A stretch of 45,104 bases of DNA from Methanofastidiosum sp. (lineage in GTDB: Archaea; Methanobacteriota_B; Thermococci; Methanofastidiosales; Methanofastidiosaceae). Of this stretch, positions 33,679 to 42,867 are shown in pieces. A program made the position numbers and the translations under genes. Under the pieces are notes generated by a model. That model did no database searches. It was not told where the DNA came from and saw only the letters and a list, made by a program, of their open reading frames with translations. The number at the start of each line of letters is the position of its first letter. Position 1 is the first letter of the stretch. The stretch is from assembly GCA_013178285.1 (NCBI GenBank), contig JABLXD010000015.1, forward strand, positions 1 through 45,104, written 5' to 3'.

Positions 33679-34515
33679 CTACAAATCTTCTTTATTTACA
33701 GTTTTTAGCCGTTCAATCTTTTCTCTATTAAACATGTATAATCCAACTTTATCTTCATCTATTTTTAAGAACGTATTGTGGATTAATTCATCTTTTCTCC
33801 AACTTCCAATATTTATTACCTCATTCCCATTTGTAATAAATGGTCTATGCGTATGGCCAAAAACTAAATTGGCTGAATTTTCAATTGGAATAAATATATT
33901 CAAAAAAGTAGATACTGAAAATCTTTCAATTTTTCCTACGGTAAGCCTCAAAGAAGGACTTTTTGAAAGTTTATCTTGTAAATCTTCCACTAAAGGAAGT
34001 GGTAGCTGTTCAAAATCTCTAAATAATTTTCCTATTTTCCATAAGAAATCTTTAATTGAGCCTTTAAGTTCCCCCTCGTAACATGATTTTTTAAAGAATT
34101 CCTCATATAGAGTAATGTCTTTATTTAGGCTAGTCAATACATCAAGCTCATACCCATGGGTAAAAAAGTACTTTGAACTACCTTCTTTGAGAGTAATATT
34201 TTTTAATATATTGAAAGGAAACATCGAATTCTTATTGGCCAGTTCTTCAACTATTATATCATGATTCCCGAATAAATAGTAAATATTTGCCACTTCTTCT
34301 ATTTGTTTTATTTTGGAGATTATATCTTCATTTTCAATTATCGCTTTTACAGGATCCCTCATTGAAAATTCTATTATGTCTCCTAATAAAATAAAATGAT
34401 TGTTTCTTCTTTTATTTCTTGAGAATTCACTTTTTAAGTATTCAAGAAATAATTCAAAAGTTTCTTTCTCAAATTCCTTTAATCCAATATGTAAATCAGA
34501 AACTGCTATTATCAC
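33679..34515 (-). CDS. Calcineurin-like metallophosphoesterase
   Basis: A two-metal phosphoesterase of 278 residues with the full motif set: SDLHIG near the N-terminus, LLGDIIEF, FGNHDIIV, FTHGYE and VFGHTHRPF. It most resembles the UDP-2,3-diacylglucosamine-hydrolase-like group found in archaea, whose substrate is unknown because archaea lack lipid A. The sequence starts at MIIAVSDLHIG, so the ATG is firm. It converges on the radical SAM gene with two bases between the stops. Confidence 0.88.
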   Translation of the reverse strand: MIIAVSDLHIGLKEFEKETFELFLEYLKSEFSRNKRRNNHFILLGDIIEFSMRDPVKAIIENEDIISKIKQIEEVANIYYLFGNHDIIVEELANKNSMFPFNILKNITLKEGSSKYFFTHGYELDVLTSLNKDITLYEEFFKKSCYEGELKGSIKDFLWKIGKLFRDFEQLPLPLVEDLQDKLSKSPSLRLTVGKIERFSVSTFLNIFIPIENSANLVFGHTHRPFITNGNEVINIGSWRKDELIHNTFLKIDEDKVGLYMFNREKIERLKTVNKEDL

Positions 34516-34584
34516 AATTTGAATTATGCTATACTATATTTAAAATTTGGGATTAGAATAGAAGAATAAAAATTTTAAAATAAT

Positions 34585-36219
34585 TTATGCAATATCTTGT
34601 GCCGATCGTGCCATCCCTTTATTAGCTTCAGATTTTGCAAGTTCTCTTCCCGCTAGCACATCGTCTATCCTAAGTATCATTACAGTTGCTTCAGCAGCAC
34701 TCTTTATGGCCTGTTCTTTTATTTTTAAGGGTTCAACGACTCCTGCTTTTGACATATCTTCTATCTTTCCATTTTTGACATTTATTCCCATTGACTTTCC
34801 ATTTTCTTTGTTATGGCTAGCTCTTAAATTTACTAAAATATCAATCATGTCAAGTCCAGAGTTTTCTGCAATAGTTTTTGGGATTCCTTCTAAAGCTTCT
34901 GCAAAAGCTTTCACTGCAAGTTGTTCTCTACCCTTTAAAGAATTTGAAAAAGTAGATAATTTTTTTGCAATCTCCATTTCAGATGCTCCAGCTCCAGTGC
35001 AAATAATGCCTTCTTTTACAACTGCAAGTAATACACCGATAGCATCGTCCAAGGCCCTTTCAACTGTTTCAACAAATTGTTTTGTTCCGCCTCTTATGAG
35101 TATACTGGCAGCTTTTGGATCGGTACAGCCTTCAATAAAAGTCATGTATTCGTCGCTAACTTTTCTTTCTTGTACTAATTCAGCTTTTCCTAAATCATTT
35201 GGTTCAAGATCTAATGCCATATTGACTATTCTTGCCCCAGTAGCTTTTGATATCTTCTTTATCTCTTTTTCACTTACACTCTTAAGGGCATAAACTCCTG
35301 CGTTTGAAAGGAAACTTAGCGCAGATTCGTCTATACCTTTTTGGCAAATTAATACATTCGCACCGGCATTAACGATTCTGTCGACCATTCTTTTTAACAT
35401 AAATTCTTCTTGATCAAGAAATGCTTGTACATTTTCAGGTGATGTTATTCTTATTTTTGCATCTATTCCAGTTTTTTTGACTTCTATTGGGCTTGTAAGT
35501 ATCGCTATTTTAGCATTTTTAATTTTTTCAGGCATTGAATCATAAGCTCTGTTTTCATCTACAAGGAGCCCCTTTATAATTTTAGAATCCTCTAGACCTC
35601 CTCCTTCCTTTACAGTTATTTTTATATCTTTTTTAGAAGCAGAACTTAAGCCATCCACTGTGCTTGTCACTATTTTTACTGCATCGACTGCTATTTTTGC
35701 TAATTTATCTACAGATTTTTCTGCAGCTTTTCCAGTCATAGATGTTTTTGCAATTTGAAGAAGTACTTTCTCATCATCTAATGAAATTTTATCTCCTATT
35801 TCATTTAACATGTTTAGAGCTTTTTCTGTAGCTATATTATAACCGCTTATTATTGTAGATACATGAAGGTCTTGATCAAGTAAGGATTCTGCTTTTTTAA
35901 GTAGTTCTCCTGCCAATACAACGGCAGTTGTAGTTCCATCTCCTACTTCTTGATCTTGAGTTCTTGCTACTTCGACAATCATTTTAGCAGCCGGGTGTGA
36001 TATGTCTATTTTGTTTAGAATAGTTGCACCATCATTAGTAATCATTACATCTCCAGAATACTCTACGAGCATTTTGTCCATTCCTCTTGGACCTAAAGTA
36101 GTTTTTATTATTTCGGCAACTATTCTGCCGGCCATAATATTCATTCTAAGGGCATCTTTTCCCGTATATCTTTGGGATCCTTCAGGCTGAATTCCCATAG
36201 GTTGTTTTATATTTGCCAT
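34585..36219 (-). CDS. ths: Thermosome subunit (group II chaperonin)
   Basis: ATP-driven protein-folding chaperonin that forms double eight- or nine-membered rings. Signs are [37 protein letters not shown], the ATP motif [15 protein letters not shown], and the C-terminal [13 protein letters not shown] and [10 protein letters not shown]. The length of 544 residues is complete. The C-terminus lacks the usual Gly-Gly-Met tail and ends [12 protein letters not shown] on the minus strand (36228-36225) is five bases before ATG. It is monocistronic. Only one subunit gene is in the window; others may exist elsewhere. Confidence 0.97.
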   Translation of the reverse strand: MANIKQPMGIQPEGSQRYTGKDALRMNIMAGRIVAEIIKTTLGPRGMDKMLVEYSGDVMITNDGATILNKIDISHPAAKMIVEVARTQDQEVGDGTTTAVVLAGELLKKAESLLDQDLHVSTIISGYNIATEKALNMLNEIGDKISLDDEKVLLQIAKTSMTGKAAEKSVDKLAKIAVDAVKIVTSTVDGLSSASKKDIKITVKEGGGLEDSKIIKGLLVDENRAYDSMPEKIKNAKIAILTSPIEVKKTGIDAKIRITSPENVQAFLDQEEFMLKRMVDRIVNAGANVLICQKGIDESALSFLSNAGVYALKSVSEKEIKKISKATGARIVNMALDLEPNDLGKAELVQERKVSDEYMTFIEGCTDPKAASILIRGGTKQFVETVERALDDAIGVLLAVVKEGIICTGAGASEMEIAKKLSTFSNSLKGREQLAVKAFAEALEGIPKTIAENSGLDMIDILVNLRASHNKENGKSMGINVKNGKIEDMSKAGVVEPLKIKEQAIKSAAEATVMILRIDDVLAGRELAKSEANKGMARSAQDIA

Positions 36220-36323
36220 ATTCTCACCTTTTATTTTTAATTAAATAATCTATGTCTAAATTACAGGTTATCTAAATAAAAACACTAGTATTGGTTTTAA
36301 GTAATTAAATCCCATTTAAAAAA

Positions 36324-36779
36324 TTAACGGCGTATTTGTTTATTAGTTTTTAATATTTTGATAACATGGAATGGCCTAGTTATTTTAGATTCTAAAGGAC
36401 ATCCTGCACAAGGTATTTCTCTTGAAACATAAAGTCCAATATAGTCTTCAAATTCATATACTTCCTTTATTTCAATATCATAGCCTGTCGTTTGATTTTC
36501 TCCCATTGTTACGGCAATGAAGGTATATTTATCTTCATCAAAAGCAATATTTTCAACTTTAATGTTCTGAGCACCATTTTTTAGGTCTTTTGAAAAAATT
36601 TCCCAATCTTCTTTTGTATTTATAACAAATGTTTTTCTTTCAGCTATTCCTGAATATTCTGCTTTTAGAACTGTTTCAAAATCTAGGGTATCTGCATTTC
36701 TAGGGGGTAACATAGAGATATAGGTAATGCCTATTAAAATAGCTATTACTGATAATGAAATTAGTATCTTTTCTTTCAT
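36324..36779 (-). CDS. PrcB-like C-terminal domain protein, membrane-anchored
   Basis: A 151-residue protein with an N-terminal transmembrane or signal segment (ISLSVIAILIGITYISM) and an outside domain with FIAVTMGENQTTGYDIEIKEV and TRPFHVIKI, resembling the C-terminal domain of PrcB, a subunit that stabilises the Treponema protease PrtP. Proteins of this type are common in bacteria and archaea without PrtP, and their role is unclear. The motif PCAGCP adds two cysteines that may form a disulfide. It stands alone between the thermosome and a divergent polyferredoxin gene. Confidence 0.65.
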   Translation of the reverse strand: MKEKILISLSVIAILIGITYISMLPPRNADTLDFETVLKAEYSGIAERKTFVINTKEDWEIFSKDLKNGAQNIKVENIAFDEDKYTFIAVTMGENQTTGYDIEIKEVYEFEDYIGLYVSREIPCAGCPLESKITRPFHVIKILKTNKQIRR

Positions 36780-37003
36780 ATATTTCCTATCATTTATTCA
36801 TTTTAATCATTATTTAACTATTTATGTAAATTATAATTCGTTATTTTTATAAATTGTTATTTAATAAAACATTTATCTAGGATAATCATATTTTTTATTT
36901 GTTTATAACCATTTCTTTTCTATTGTTTCAAATATGGCGTAATTTGGGAATAAATCTGGAATATCTTTTTATAATGAACACTAAATCCTGTTTCAGTGAG
37001 TAC

Positions 37004-38275
37004 ATGAATAAAACGTCAGTTTTTTTATTTACTTTGTTATTAATGAGTATAATAAATATAAATCATGTTTATTCGTGGGATGATTGTCCTTTTGGAGAAA
37101 CAAATTCCAGTTGTGTTTATCCAGGTGATTGTGGAAAATACATTGATACTAATAATAATAGGATTTGTGATAGATCTGAGCCTTCACCAAGCATAACCCA
37201 AAATCAATCTAAAGTAATTCCCGTGGAGATAAGCCTTCCTGAGATTAAGGGTAGCACAGTTAAAACAATGACTCTCGAAGAAGTTGCTAAAGCTTATTCG
37301 ATTGATACAAAAGATTTGATGGAAAGTCTAAGAATAAATGTTTCACCTAAAACGAGAGTTGAAAACTTGAGATCATATGGAATTACCAATAGTATGGTAA
37401 AAGAAAAGGCCGAGTTATTATTTATAGAATCTAGTAAGAATTTATATGGTAATGAAACAATAATTAATTCAAATCATTCTTCTGAAGAATCTGAATCGGG
37501 GAATAGTTTAGAAAAAATAATGAAAGAAGATCTTTTAGTTACATTAGGTTTAATGATATTAGGTTCACTCTATTTTTTCAAATTCAAAAGAAAAGAGATT
37601 CGATATTTTGCATTAGCAGTATCCTTAATCTATCTTGGATTTATTCGTGGTGGGTGCCTCTGCGTAGTAGGATCTTTACAACAACTTTCTTTATATGCCA
37701 TAGGCGCCATAAAAGGAAATTATCTTTACTGGTTGATGCTCTTCTTTTTACCCATTGGATTCTCCATTTTATTCGGAAGAATATTTTGTGGATATGCTTG
37801 TCCCATAGGGGCGTGGCAACAACTTATGTCTGGAATTGGTAGTAGACTAATAAAATTTAGAATGCCACAAAGATTAGATAAATTTCTAAAATATATCAAA
37901 TACATATTTGCTGCTTTAATTGTAATAGTTGCTATCTCTACTAGGTATCCTTTTTTCCAAAAAATTGATCCATTTTCTTATTTATTTGGATTCAATTTTA
38001 CATTATATGGAATAATTTCTGTTGCTATTGTATCTTTGGCATCAATAATTATCTCAAGACCATTTTGTAGGTATATATGCCCATACGGTGCAGTTTTGGC
38101 AATTTTATCAAGATTTTCAATATACAAAATAAAGACTAATAATGGATGTAAAAACTGCACTCTATGTGATCGTGTTTGTGAAACAGATGCAATTGAAAAG
38201 GGAATTGTAGACCAGTCAGAATGTATAAGATGCAAAAAATGCATTGATTCCTGTAAATTTGGCTTTCTTAAATAA
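37004..38275 (+). CDS. NapH-like membrane polyferredoxin with exported N-terminal domain
   Basis: A signal peptide (MNKTSVFLFTLLLMSIININ) is followed by a cysteine-containing module (CPFGETNSSCVYPGDCGKYIDTNN, NRICD) and a polar region. The membrane part has four to six helices with the paired motifs CGYACPIGAWQQL and CRYICPYGAV seen in NapH and NosR/CcoG-like electron carriers. The end has two 4Fe-4S motifs, CKNCTLCDRVCETDA and CIRCKKCIDSCKFG. The frame is open back to 36899, but ATG 37004 begins the signal peptide and has TATA-like TTTTTATAAT some 30 bases upstream. It probably moves electrons across or along the membrane; the partner enzyme is not adjacent. Confidence 0.82.
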   Translation: MNKTSVFLFTLLLMSIININHVYSWDDCPFGETNSSCVYPGDCGKYIDTNNNRICDRSEPSPSITQNQSKVIPVEISLPEIKGSTVKTMTLEEVAKAYSIDTKDLMESLRINVSPKTRVENLRSYGITNSMVKEKAELLFIESSKNLYGNETIINSNHSSEESESGNSLEKIMKEDLLVTLGLMILGSLYFFKFKRKEIRYFALAVSLIYLGFIRGGCLCVVGSLQQLSLYAIGAIKGNYLYWLMLFFLPIGFSILFGRIFCGYACPIGAWQQLMSGIGSRLIKFRMPQRLDKFLKYIKYIFAALIVIVAISTRYPFFQKIDPFSYLFGFNFTLYGIISVAIVSLASIIISRPFCRYICPYGAVLAILSRFSIYKIKTNNGCKNCTLCDRVCETDAIEKGIVDQSECIRCKKCIDSCKFGFLK

Positions 38276-38432
38276 ATAGGCATCATTATGTTAGGATGCA
38301 ATAATCCCAAAACATTATTATTTTAATATAAATTAATATTATTTTTTAAATTTAATTTAAGGAAAAACTTTAAATATCGAAAGTTTTAATTAGAGAATGA
38401 ATTTAATTGCGAAATTCTCAAAGGTGGATTAA

Positions 38433-38921
38433 ATGGACATAAATGTGAAATTGAAATATACAAGCACAATCATGAACGCTTGGCTTTATGGGGTTGAAAA
38501 CACTGCGAATATTTTCTTCGATAAACCAAAGCTTTTTTACAGGAGATGGGGAACTATTGCGATTAGACCTTTTATAGAATCATGGAATGATCTTGGTATG
38601 GACTTCCAGAAAGGACTAAGCCCCTACAATACGGCAAAAATGTTTGTAGATGCACTTGTCAAAGCAGAATTTTTTAATAGTGCTGATTTTGAAATGGATG
38701 GTGATGACAATAATTTTACTTTTAAAGCAATTAATTGCCCTTACAAATCTCACTGTTCAAGGTTAATAGAAGAAGGAAAAGAAATTGCATGCCTAAGAGC
38801 TATAACGTTGCTAGGGGCAATGGAATATAATAAAGAAGGAGAATCTCTTAAGTACATGTATAAATTCGAATTTAATAAAGAAACTCCTTGTTTAGTTTCG
38901 TTTGAGAAATTTAAAGATTAA
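38433..38921 (+). CDS. Unrecognised cysteine-containing protein paired with roadblock gene
   Basis: A 162-residue soluble protein I cannot assign with certainty. It has an N-terminal amphipathic region (STIMNAWLYGVENTANIFF), a central RPFIESWNDLGMDFQKG segment and a cysteine motif, INCPYKSHCSRLIEEGKEIACLRAIT, followed by two strands. The general plan recalls V4R or hydrocarbon-binding-like ligand domains, which often carry a C-terminal cysteine site; this is a suggestion only. GGTGG five bases before ATG marks the start. It lies 12 bases before the roadblock gene, so the two are probably co-transcribed and may interact. Confidence 0.7.
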   Translation: MDINVKLKYTSTIMNAWLYGVENTANIFFDKPKLFYRRWGTIAIRPFIESWNDLGMDFQKGLSPYNTAKMFVDALVKAEFFNSADFEMDGDDNNFTFKAINCPYKSHCSRLIEEGKEIACLRAITLLGAMEYNKEGESLKYMYKFEFNKETPCLVSFEKFKD

Positions 38922-38933
38922 TGTGGTGATCTA

Positions 38934-39302
38934 ATGGCCAGTAGAATAGAAAAATTAACTGAAATGTTGAAAGATCTTGGTGGAACATCTCCTGATATCG
39001 AAGCTTCTGCCATAGTTTCGACAGATGGATTGGTAATAGCTAGCGCTTTACCAAAAGACGTTGAAGAGGACAGAGTAGCTGCTATGTCTGCAGCTATGCT
39101 TTCATTAGGTGAAAGAACTTCTAAAGAACTTATGAAGGGAAGTCTTGAAGAAGTCTTTGTTAAGGGGCAGAATGGTTACATTCTTTTAATGGGTGCGGGA
39201 GAAGAAGCTGTCTTAACTACATTAGCAAGAAAAGATGCAAAATTGGGATTAGTTTTCTTAGACATGAAAAGAGCTGCTGAAGAAATAGCTAAAGTTATTT
39301 AA
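38934..39302 (+). CDS. Roadblock/LC7 domain protein
   Basis: A 122-residue single-domain roadblock/LC7 (Longin-like, MglB-type) protein: EKLTEMLKDLGGTSPDIEASAIVSTDGLVIASALP, MSAAMLSLGERTSKELMKG, VFVKGQNGYILLMGAGEEAVLTTLAR and a C-terminal helix. Such proteins dimerise and often regulate small GTPases; no GTPase is nearby. Start ATG has GGTG exactly five bases upstream (38925-38928). It follows the unrecognised 162-residue protein by 12 bases. Confidence 0.93.
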   Translation: MASRIEKLTEMLKDLGGTSPDIEASAIVSTDGLVIASALPKDVEEDRVAAMSAAMLSLGERTSKELMKGSLEEVFVKGQNGYILLMGAGEEAVLTTLARKDAKLGLVFLDMKRAAEEIAKVI

Positions 39303-39358
39303 TAATTACAAAAGGCCATATTGATTAATTATTGCTAATAATAATTGGATTTATCAAT

Positions 39359-40942
39359 TCAAGGATAATGTTCAATAAGCTTTTTGTATATTATATTTAT
39401 CTCTTTTAATTTTTCTTCCGCTTTTTTTATAGTCGCATCACTTTTATTAATATTCTTATCGGGGTGTAAAAGGTCAACCCAGTACCTATACTGCTCTTTA
39501 ATTAGTTCTTTTGTAATATCGCCATTATCTTCAAGTTCAAATTTAATAAGTAGTTCTTTAATTGATATTTCATCAACAACACTTTTTTTCTTTTGTTCTC
39601 TTTCTTTTTTATCCTCTTTTTCACGTTCTTGATATCTTTCGTAAGTTCTTTTTTGACCTTCCTCTGTTTTTTGATTTCTTATTCTTTCAAAATATAGCCT
39701 TATAGTATTTTCATCAAAATTTATAGAGTTATATCCACTTCTAATAAGATTCAAAGCAATATCAAGTATTTCTTTCATCTTTTGAGAATTATAATTTTTC
39801 GATGCAGACTCATATTCATTTTTTAATATTAAGAATAATTTATCCGTTACATAATTAATTCTTATTTTGTTGACTTGATATTTTGTCGCTATCTTTAATG
39901 CTTTTTCTAAATTAAGAATGGCTTCTTCATACTTTCCATATTCTTCATAGGCCCCTGATTTTTGAAAGTATGCTTTTATTATCCCGTCAATAGAATCATT
40001 AAAATGTTTAGAATAATTTTTTTCATCTTTTCCTAATTCAACAGATTTCTCAAATGCAGAAATAGCATCATCATACCTACTTTTTTCAAGAAGATTTTTT
40101 CCTTTTGAGTTGTAGCCTTTAATCAAATTATTTCTAGCTTCTATATATTCTCCAGAATCATTTCCATATATTTGTAATGCCATATCTAAGATTTTCTTAA
40201 GGTTTGATATGGCAGAATCGTATAATCCCTTGTTAATCTGATTAAAAGCAAATAAAGATTGTATTTTTGCTATATTCTTTTTAGCAGATTTCGCTGTTTC
40301 TGTTTCAATACCCATGTCATTAGTAATTTCTATAGCTTTGTCTATTGTATTGATTGCATCTTCAAATCTATCTCTTTTTGCATAATATTCTCCCTTTTGA
40401 TTGTAACATATTACCAGATTGTTTAATGCTTCTTTAGTTTCATCAGATTTTTTTCCACTATTTTCTACACAGAAATCTAAGATTTTCTTAAATGAAGTTA
40501 TAGCTTCATCAAATCTTTCTTGTTTTAAATTAAAAGAACCTTTTTCGAAATAAGCCTTTTTTAAACTTTCTTTAATATTCTTAATTTCTTCGGGCTTTAT
40601 GGTGGGTATACTTAAAGATTTTTCTAAGGCTATTTTAAAATATGAAATCGCTTCATCAAATGAAGAATTTTGTAAGTAATCAAGAGCTTTTTTTTCGAAT
40701 AACCAAACTACTTCTTCTTTTGAACTATCATCTAATTGTTTCTTTAGTTCGTGAATTTTATCATTAATCTCGTTTGTTTTTTTATAATTTCCTTTGGATA
40801 AAAACTTTTCATAAAGGGCGGTATATTCTGAAATAAGTACATTCCTGATAAACTTTACTTTTTCAGGATCTTTATTTTCTTTTTTCTCTTTTTCAAGTTG
40901 TTCTTCCCAAAATGATACTGGAACTTTTTTTTTCCTTACCAC
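39359..40942 (-). CDS. TPR-repeat protein with C-terminal J domain
   Basis: A 527-residue, highly charged protein made of about eight to ten tetratricopeptide-like helical pairs (for example SSFDEAISYFKIALEKSLSI; RFEDAINTIDKAIEIT; RYDDAISAFEKSVELG) over residues 20-380. A Lys/Glu-rich segment follows (about 420-450), then a J domain at the C-terminus with the HPD motif (WVDLLHPDKNINKSD). J domains recruit Hsp70 (DnaK). A C-terminal J domain is an unusual order compared with DnaJ. It probably links client binding through TPRs to Hsp70; no dnaK is in the window. Confidence 0.85.
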   Translation of the reverse strand: MVRKKKVPVSFWEEQLEKEKKENKDPEKVKFIRNVLISEYTALYEKFLSKGNYKKTNEINDKIHELKKQLDDSSKEEVVWLFEKKALDYLQNSSFDEAISYFKIALEKSLSIPTIKPEEIKNIKESLKKAYFEKGSFNLKQERFDEAITSFKKILDFCVENSGKKSDETKEALNNLVICYNQKGEYYAKRDRFEDAINTIDKAIEITNDMGIETETAKSAKKNIAKIQSLFAFNQINKGLYDSAISNLKKILDMALQIYGNDSGEYIEARNNLIKGYNSKGKNLLEKSRYDDAISAFEKSVELGKDEKNYSKHFNDSIDGIIKAYFQKSGAYEEYGKYEEAILNLEKALKIATKYQVNKIRINYVTDKLFLILKNEYESASKNYNSQKMKEILDIALNLIRSGYNSINFDENTIRLYFERIRNQKTEEGQKRTYERYQEREKEDKKEREQKKKSVVDEISIKELLIKFELEDNGDITKELIKEQYRYWVDLLHPDKNINKSDATIKKAEEKLKEINIIYKKLIEHYP

Positions 40943-41025
40943 TGATTAGCCTCCAAAGGTATAATTGGAACAATGCAATCTCTATATAAAGAAGATTAAA
41001 AAACTAAGTTTTAAATCTTATTGAA

Positions 41026-41376
41026 TTATTTGTTTTTTTCTGTTGTAGTGCCTTCATACATTATGATTTTTACCTTTTCTTGGGTAATCAATCCTTGTTT
41101 GATTATATTATCTAACTTGGGTTTTATCTTTTCAATTCTTTCAGGAAGGTCTACTAATTCTATTATTATTGGTAAATCTGTAGATAATCTCAATATAGAC
41201 ATAGTTTGCATTTTGCTAGTTTTTCCATATCCTTCTATACCTCTTAATACTGTAGTTCCAGATAAGCCCTCTTTCCTAAACATTTCTACAAGATATTTAT
41301 ACAAAGGTTTACCTTCATATCTATCTGATTCTCCTATGAAGATTCTTAAAAGGATTGCTTCTGATTCTTTTTTCAT
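41026..41376 (-). CDS. DUF190 protein, FluC-associated
   Basis: A 116-residue PII-like cytosolic protein of the DUF190 family: LLRIFIGESDRYEGKPLYKYLVEMFRKEGLSGTTVLRGIEGYGK, and ELVDLPERIEKIKPKLDNII. DUF190 genes commonly accompany crcB/fluC fluoride channels and may sense or regulate fluoride transport. The ATG follows the crcB stop immediately, and its ribosome binding site GGAGGT lies inside the crcB end. The pair is clearly one operon. Confidence 0.92.
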   Translation of the reverse strand: MKKESEAILLRIFIGESDRYEGKPLYKYLVEMFRKEGLSGTTVLRGIEGYGKTSKMQTMSILRLSTDLPIIIELVDLPERIEKIKPKLDNIIKQGLITQEKVKIIMYEGTTTEKNK

Positions 41377-41757
41377 CTATGACCTCCATAATGAAAGCAC
41401 AAATATTTTTCCCAATAGAACTGCAAATAAAGTTAATAAGACTGTAGCAATTATATTAATTGAAAGATATAAAGTTTCCTTACTTTCCAATAATCTAAAA
41501 GATTCATAACTGAAAGTAGACATAGTTGTGAATGCACCCAATATTCCAATCGTTAAGAAAATTCTTGTTTCTTCGCTAAATAATCCTTTATTTTCAGTGA
41601 GGTATAATATGACACTAAGGAAGAAACTTCCTATAACATTTACACTCAGAGTTCCTAATGGAAAATAAGATATTCCATTTTGTACCCATCCACTTACTAG
41701 GTATCTTAATACTGCACCTATAAATCCACCAATGCCTATTATAAATAAAAGATGCAT
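41377..41757 (-). CDS. crcB: Fluoride ion channel FluC/CrcB
   Basis: A small four-helix channel that exports toxic fluoride, acting as a dual-topology dimer. Signs are GGFIGAVLRYLVSGW, the pore Asn in LSVNVIGSFFLSVIL, and GILGAFTTMSTFSYE. The length of 126 residues is typical. A TATA-like GCTTATAAAATT (41787-41798, minus-strand sense AATTTTATAAGC) lies 30-41 bases upstream, leaving only a few bases of leader, which is too short for a fluoride riboswitch. It overlaps or abuts its DUF190 partner. Confidence 0.94.
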   Translation of the reverse strand: MHLLFIIGIGGFIGAVLRYLVSGWVQNGISYFPLGTLSVNVIGSFFLSVILYLTENKGLFSEETRIFLTIGILGAFTTMSTFSYESFRLLESKETLYLSINIIATVLLTLFAVLLGKIFVLSLWRS

Positions 41758-41930
41758 AGCTAATCTGAAATTTACAAATAAAAATTGCTTATAAAATTAT
41801 CTTTATTTAAGCCGGATTTGGCATGACGTGGAATCGAGTACTTTTTGATTATAAATTAGTAAAATCATCAATTTAATATGATAATAAAAATCAAGGAGCG
41901 ACTTTGTTGATCTAAATATTTTTCATGAAA

Positions 41931-42785
41931 CTATATGAATAGCATCCAAAGCCCAATAAGCATTATTGCCACTCCTAAAAGTCTTTCTTTTATATTCTCT
42001 TTTAGTATTCTCCCTGCTAAAACTACTGTAATAATCATAGCGGTCATTGAAGCAGGCTCAGCAATACTTACTTCTATCCCAGTGAATGCTATTAATAAGA
42101 ATAAATAAGAGTATGCATTCAATCCCCCGCTCAAAGTTGCAACTTTTCTTTTTTCATTAAATAATTTAATTGTCGTTGATATATTACTCTTAGTTAAGAT
42201 ATATAATAATAAGAAGAGTGATATGCCTACATTCAGATAAAAAGCATAAAGCAATGGGCTTGCAAATCTAATTGCATTACCGTCAATAGTTCTTCCAATT
42301 GCTATTAATAGCGAAGCTCCTATCATATATTGACAAGATTTATCTAAAAAAATTGCTTTGAATGATTCTAATATATTACTTTTTCTGTTAAGGAAAGAAA
42401 CTCCATAAAATAAGAACATTAGCCCAAGTATCTTGAACAGAGTTAATTTTTCTTCTAAAAAAGTTACGGCTAATATCAATAGAAAGAAGACATTGAAATT
42501 GTACAAAGGGCTCACTAAAGAAGCCTCTCCCTCGGATAGTGATTTTACATATAGCATAAATGCAATTGAATACACAAAACTACTCAACGTAACAAACAAC
42601 AGGATTGAAGTATTCAGAACGATATCTACAAAAAAAAGTGTGGGAATTAAGAATATTGTCCCTATTCCAAAAAATAAAAATGTTCCACTAATACTATCTG
42701 ATTTTTGCCCTAGTTTTTTTACAAGAATTCTTTCCCACCCTAAGAGAATAATTCTTCCCATTAGGGCAAGATAAGGTATTAGCAT
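41931..42785 (-). CDS. EamA/DMT family transporter
   Basis: A ten-helix drug/metabolite-type permease of 284 residues. The two halves are recognisable, with ASLVSPLYNFNVFFLLILAVTFLEEKLTLFKILG ending the first and VSIAEPASMTAMIITVVLAGRILKE ending the second. The substrate is unknown. TATA-like GCTTATAAATTC at 42815-42804 (minus strand) is centred about 25 bases before ATG, so the message is leaderless. It shares an 82-base spacer with the divergent xerA. A distant relative lies at 29009. Confidence 0.88.
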   Translation of the reverse strand: MLIPYLALMGRIILLGWERILVKKLGQKSDSISGTFLFFGIGTIFLIPTLFFVDIVLNTSILLFVTLSSFVYSIAFMLYVKSLSEGEASLVSPLYNFNVFFLLILAVTFLEEKLTLFKILGLMFLFYGVSFLNRKSNILESFKAIFLDKSCQYMIGASLLIAIGRTIDGNAIRFASPLLYAFYLNVGISLFLLLYILTKSNISTTIKLFNEKRKVATLSGGLNAYSYLFLLIAFTGIEVSIAEPASMTAMIITVVLAGRILKENIKERLLGVAIMLIGLWMLFI

Positions 42786-42803
42786 GAGATGTGGTATGAC
42801 AAT

Positions 42804-42850
42804 GAATTTATAAGCTTTTAATTAATTATGCGCAAAATTTATATATATAT
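42804..42850. promoter_or_regulatory. Divergent TATA boxes of the DMT transporter and xerA genes
   Basis: The minus-strand box GCTTATAAATTC (42815-42804) and the plus-strand box AATTTATATATATAT (about 42836-42850) each lie about 25 bases before their ATG codons (42785 and 42868). The gap between the boxes is only about 20 bases, so the two promoters may compete. Confidence 0.5.
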
Positions 42851-42867
42851 CGTTCTTATTTTTATTC

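Noticed and set aside
36899-37003. Longer N-terminus of the NapH-like protein from 36899
   Set aside because: The extra 35 residues lack a convincing ribosome binding site or promoter spacing and would bury the clear signal peptide that starts at 37004.
41806-41850. tRNA 3'-end-like sequence GATTCCACGTCATGCC on the minus strand
   Set aside because: No T-stem pairing and no matching 5' half were found, so a tRNA or tRNA scar cannot be supported.
41758-41930. Fluoride (crcB) riboswitch before the FluC-DUF190 operon
   Set aside because: The TATA box at 41787-41798 leaves only a few bases of leader, and no sequence resembling the conserved aptamer was found in the region.
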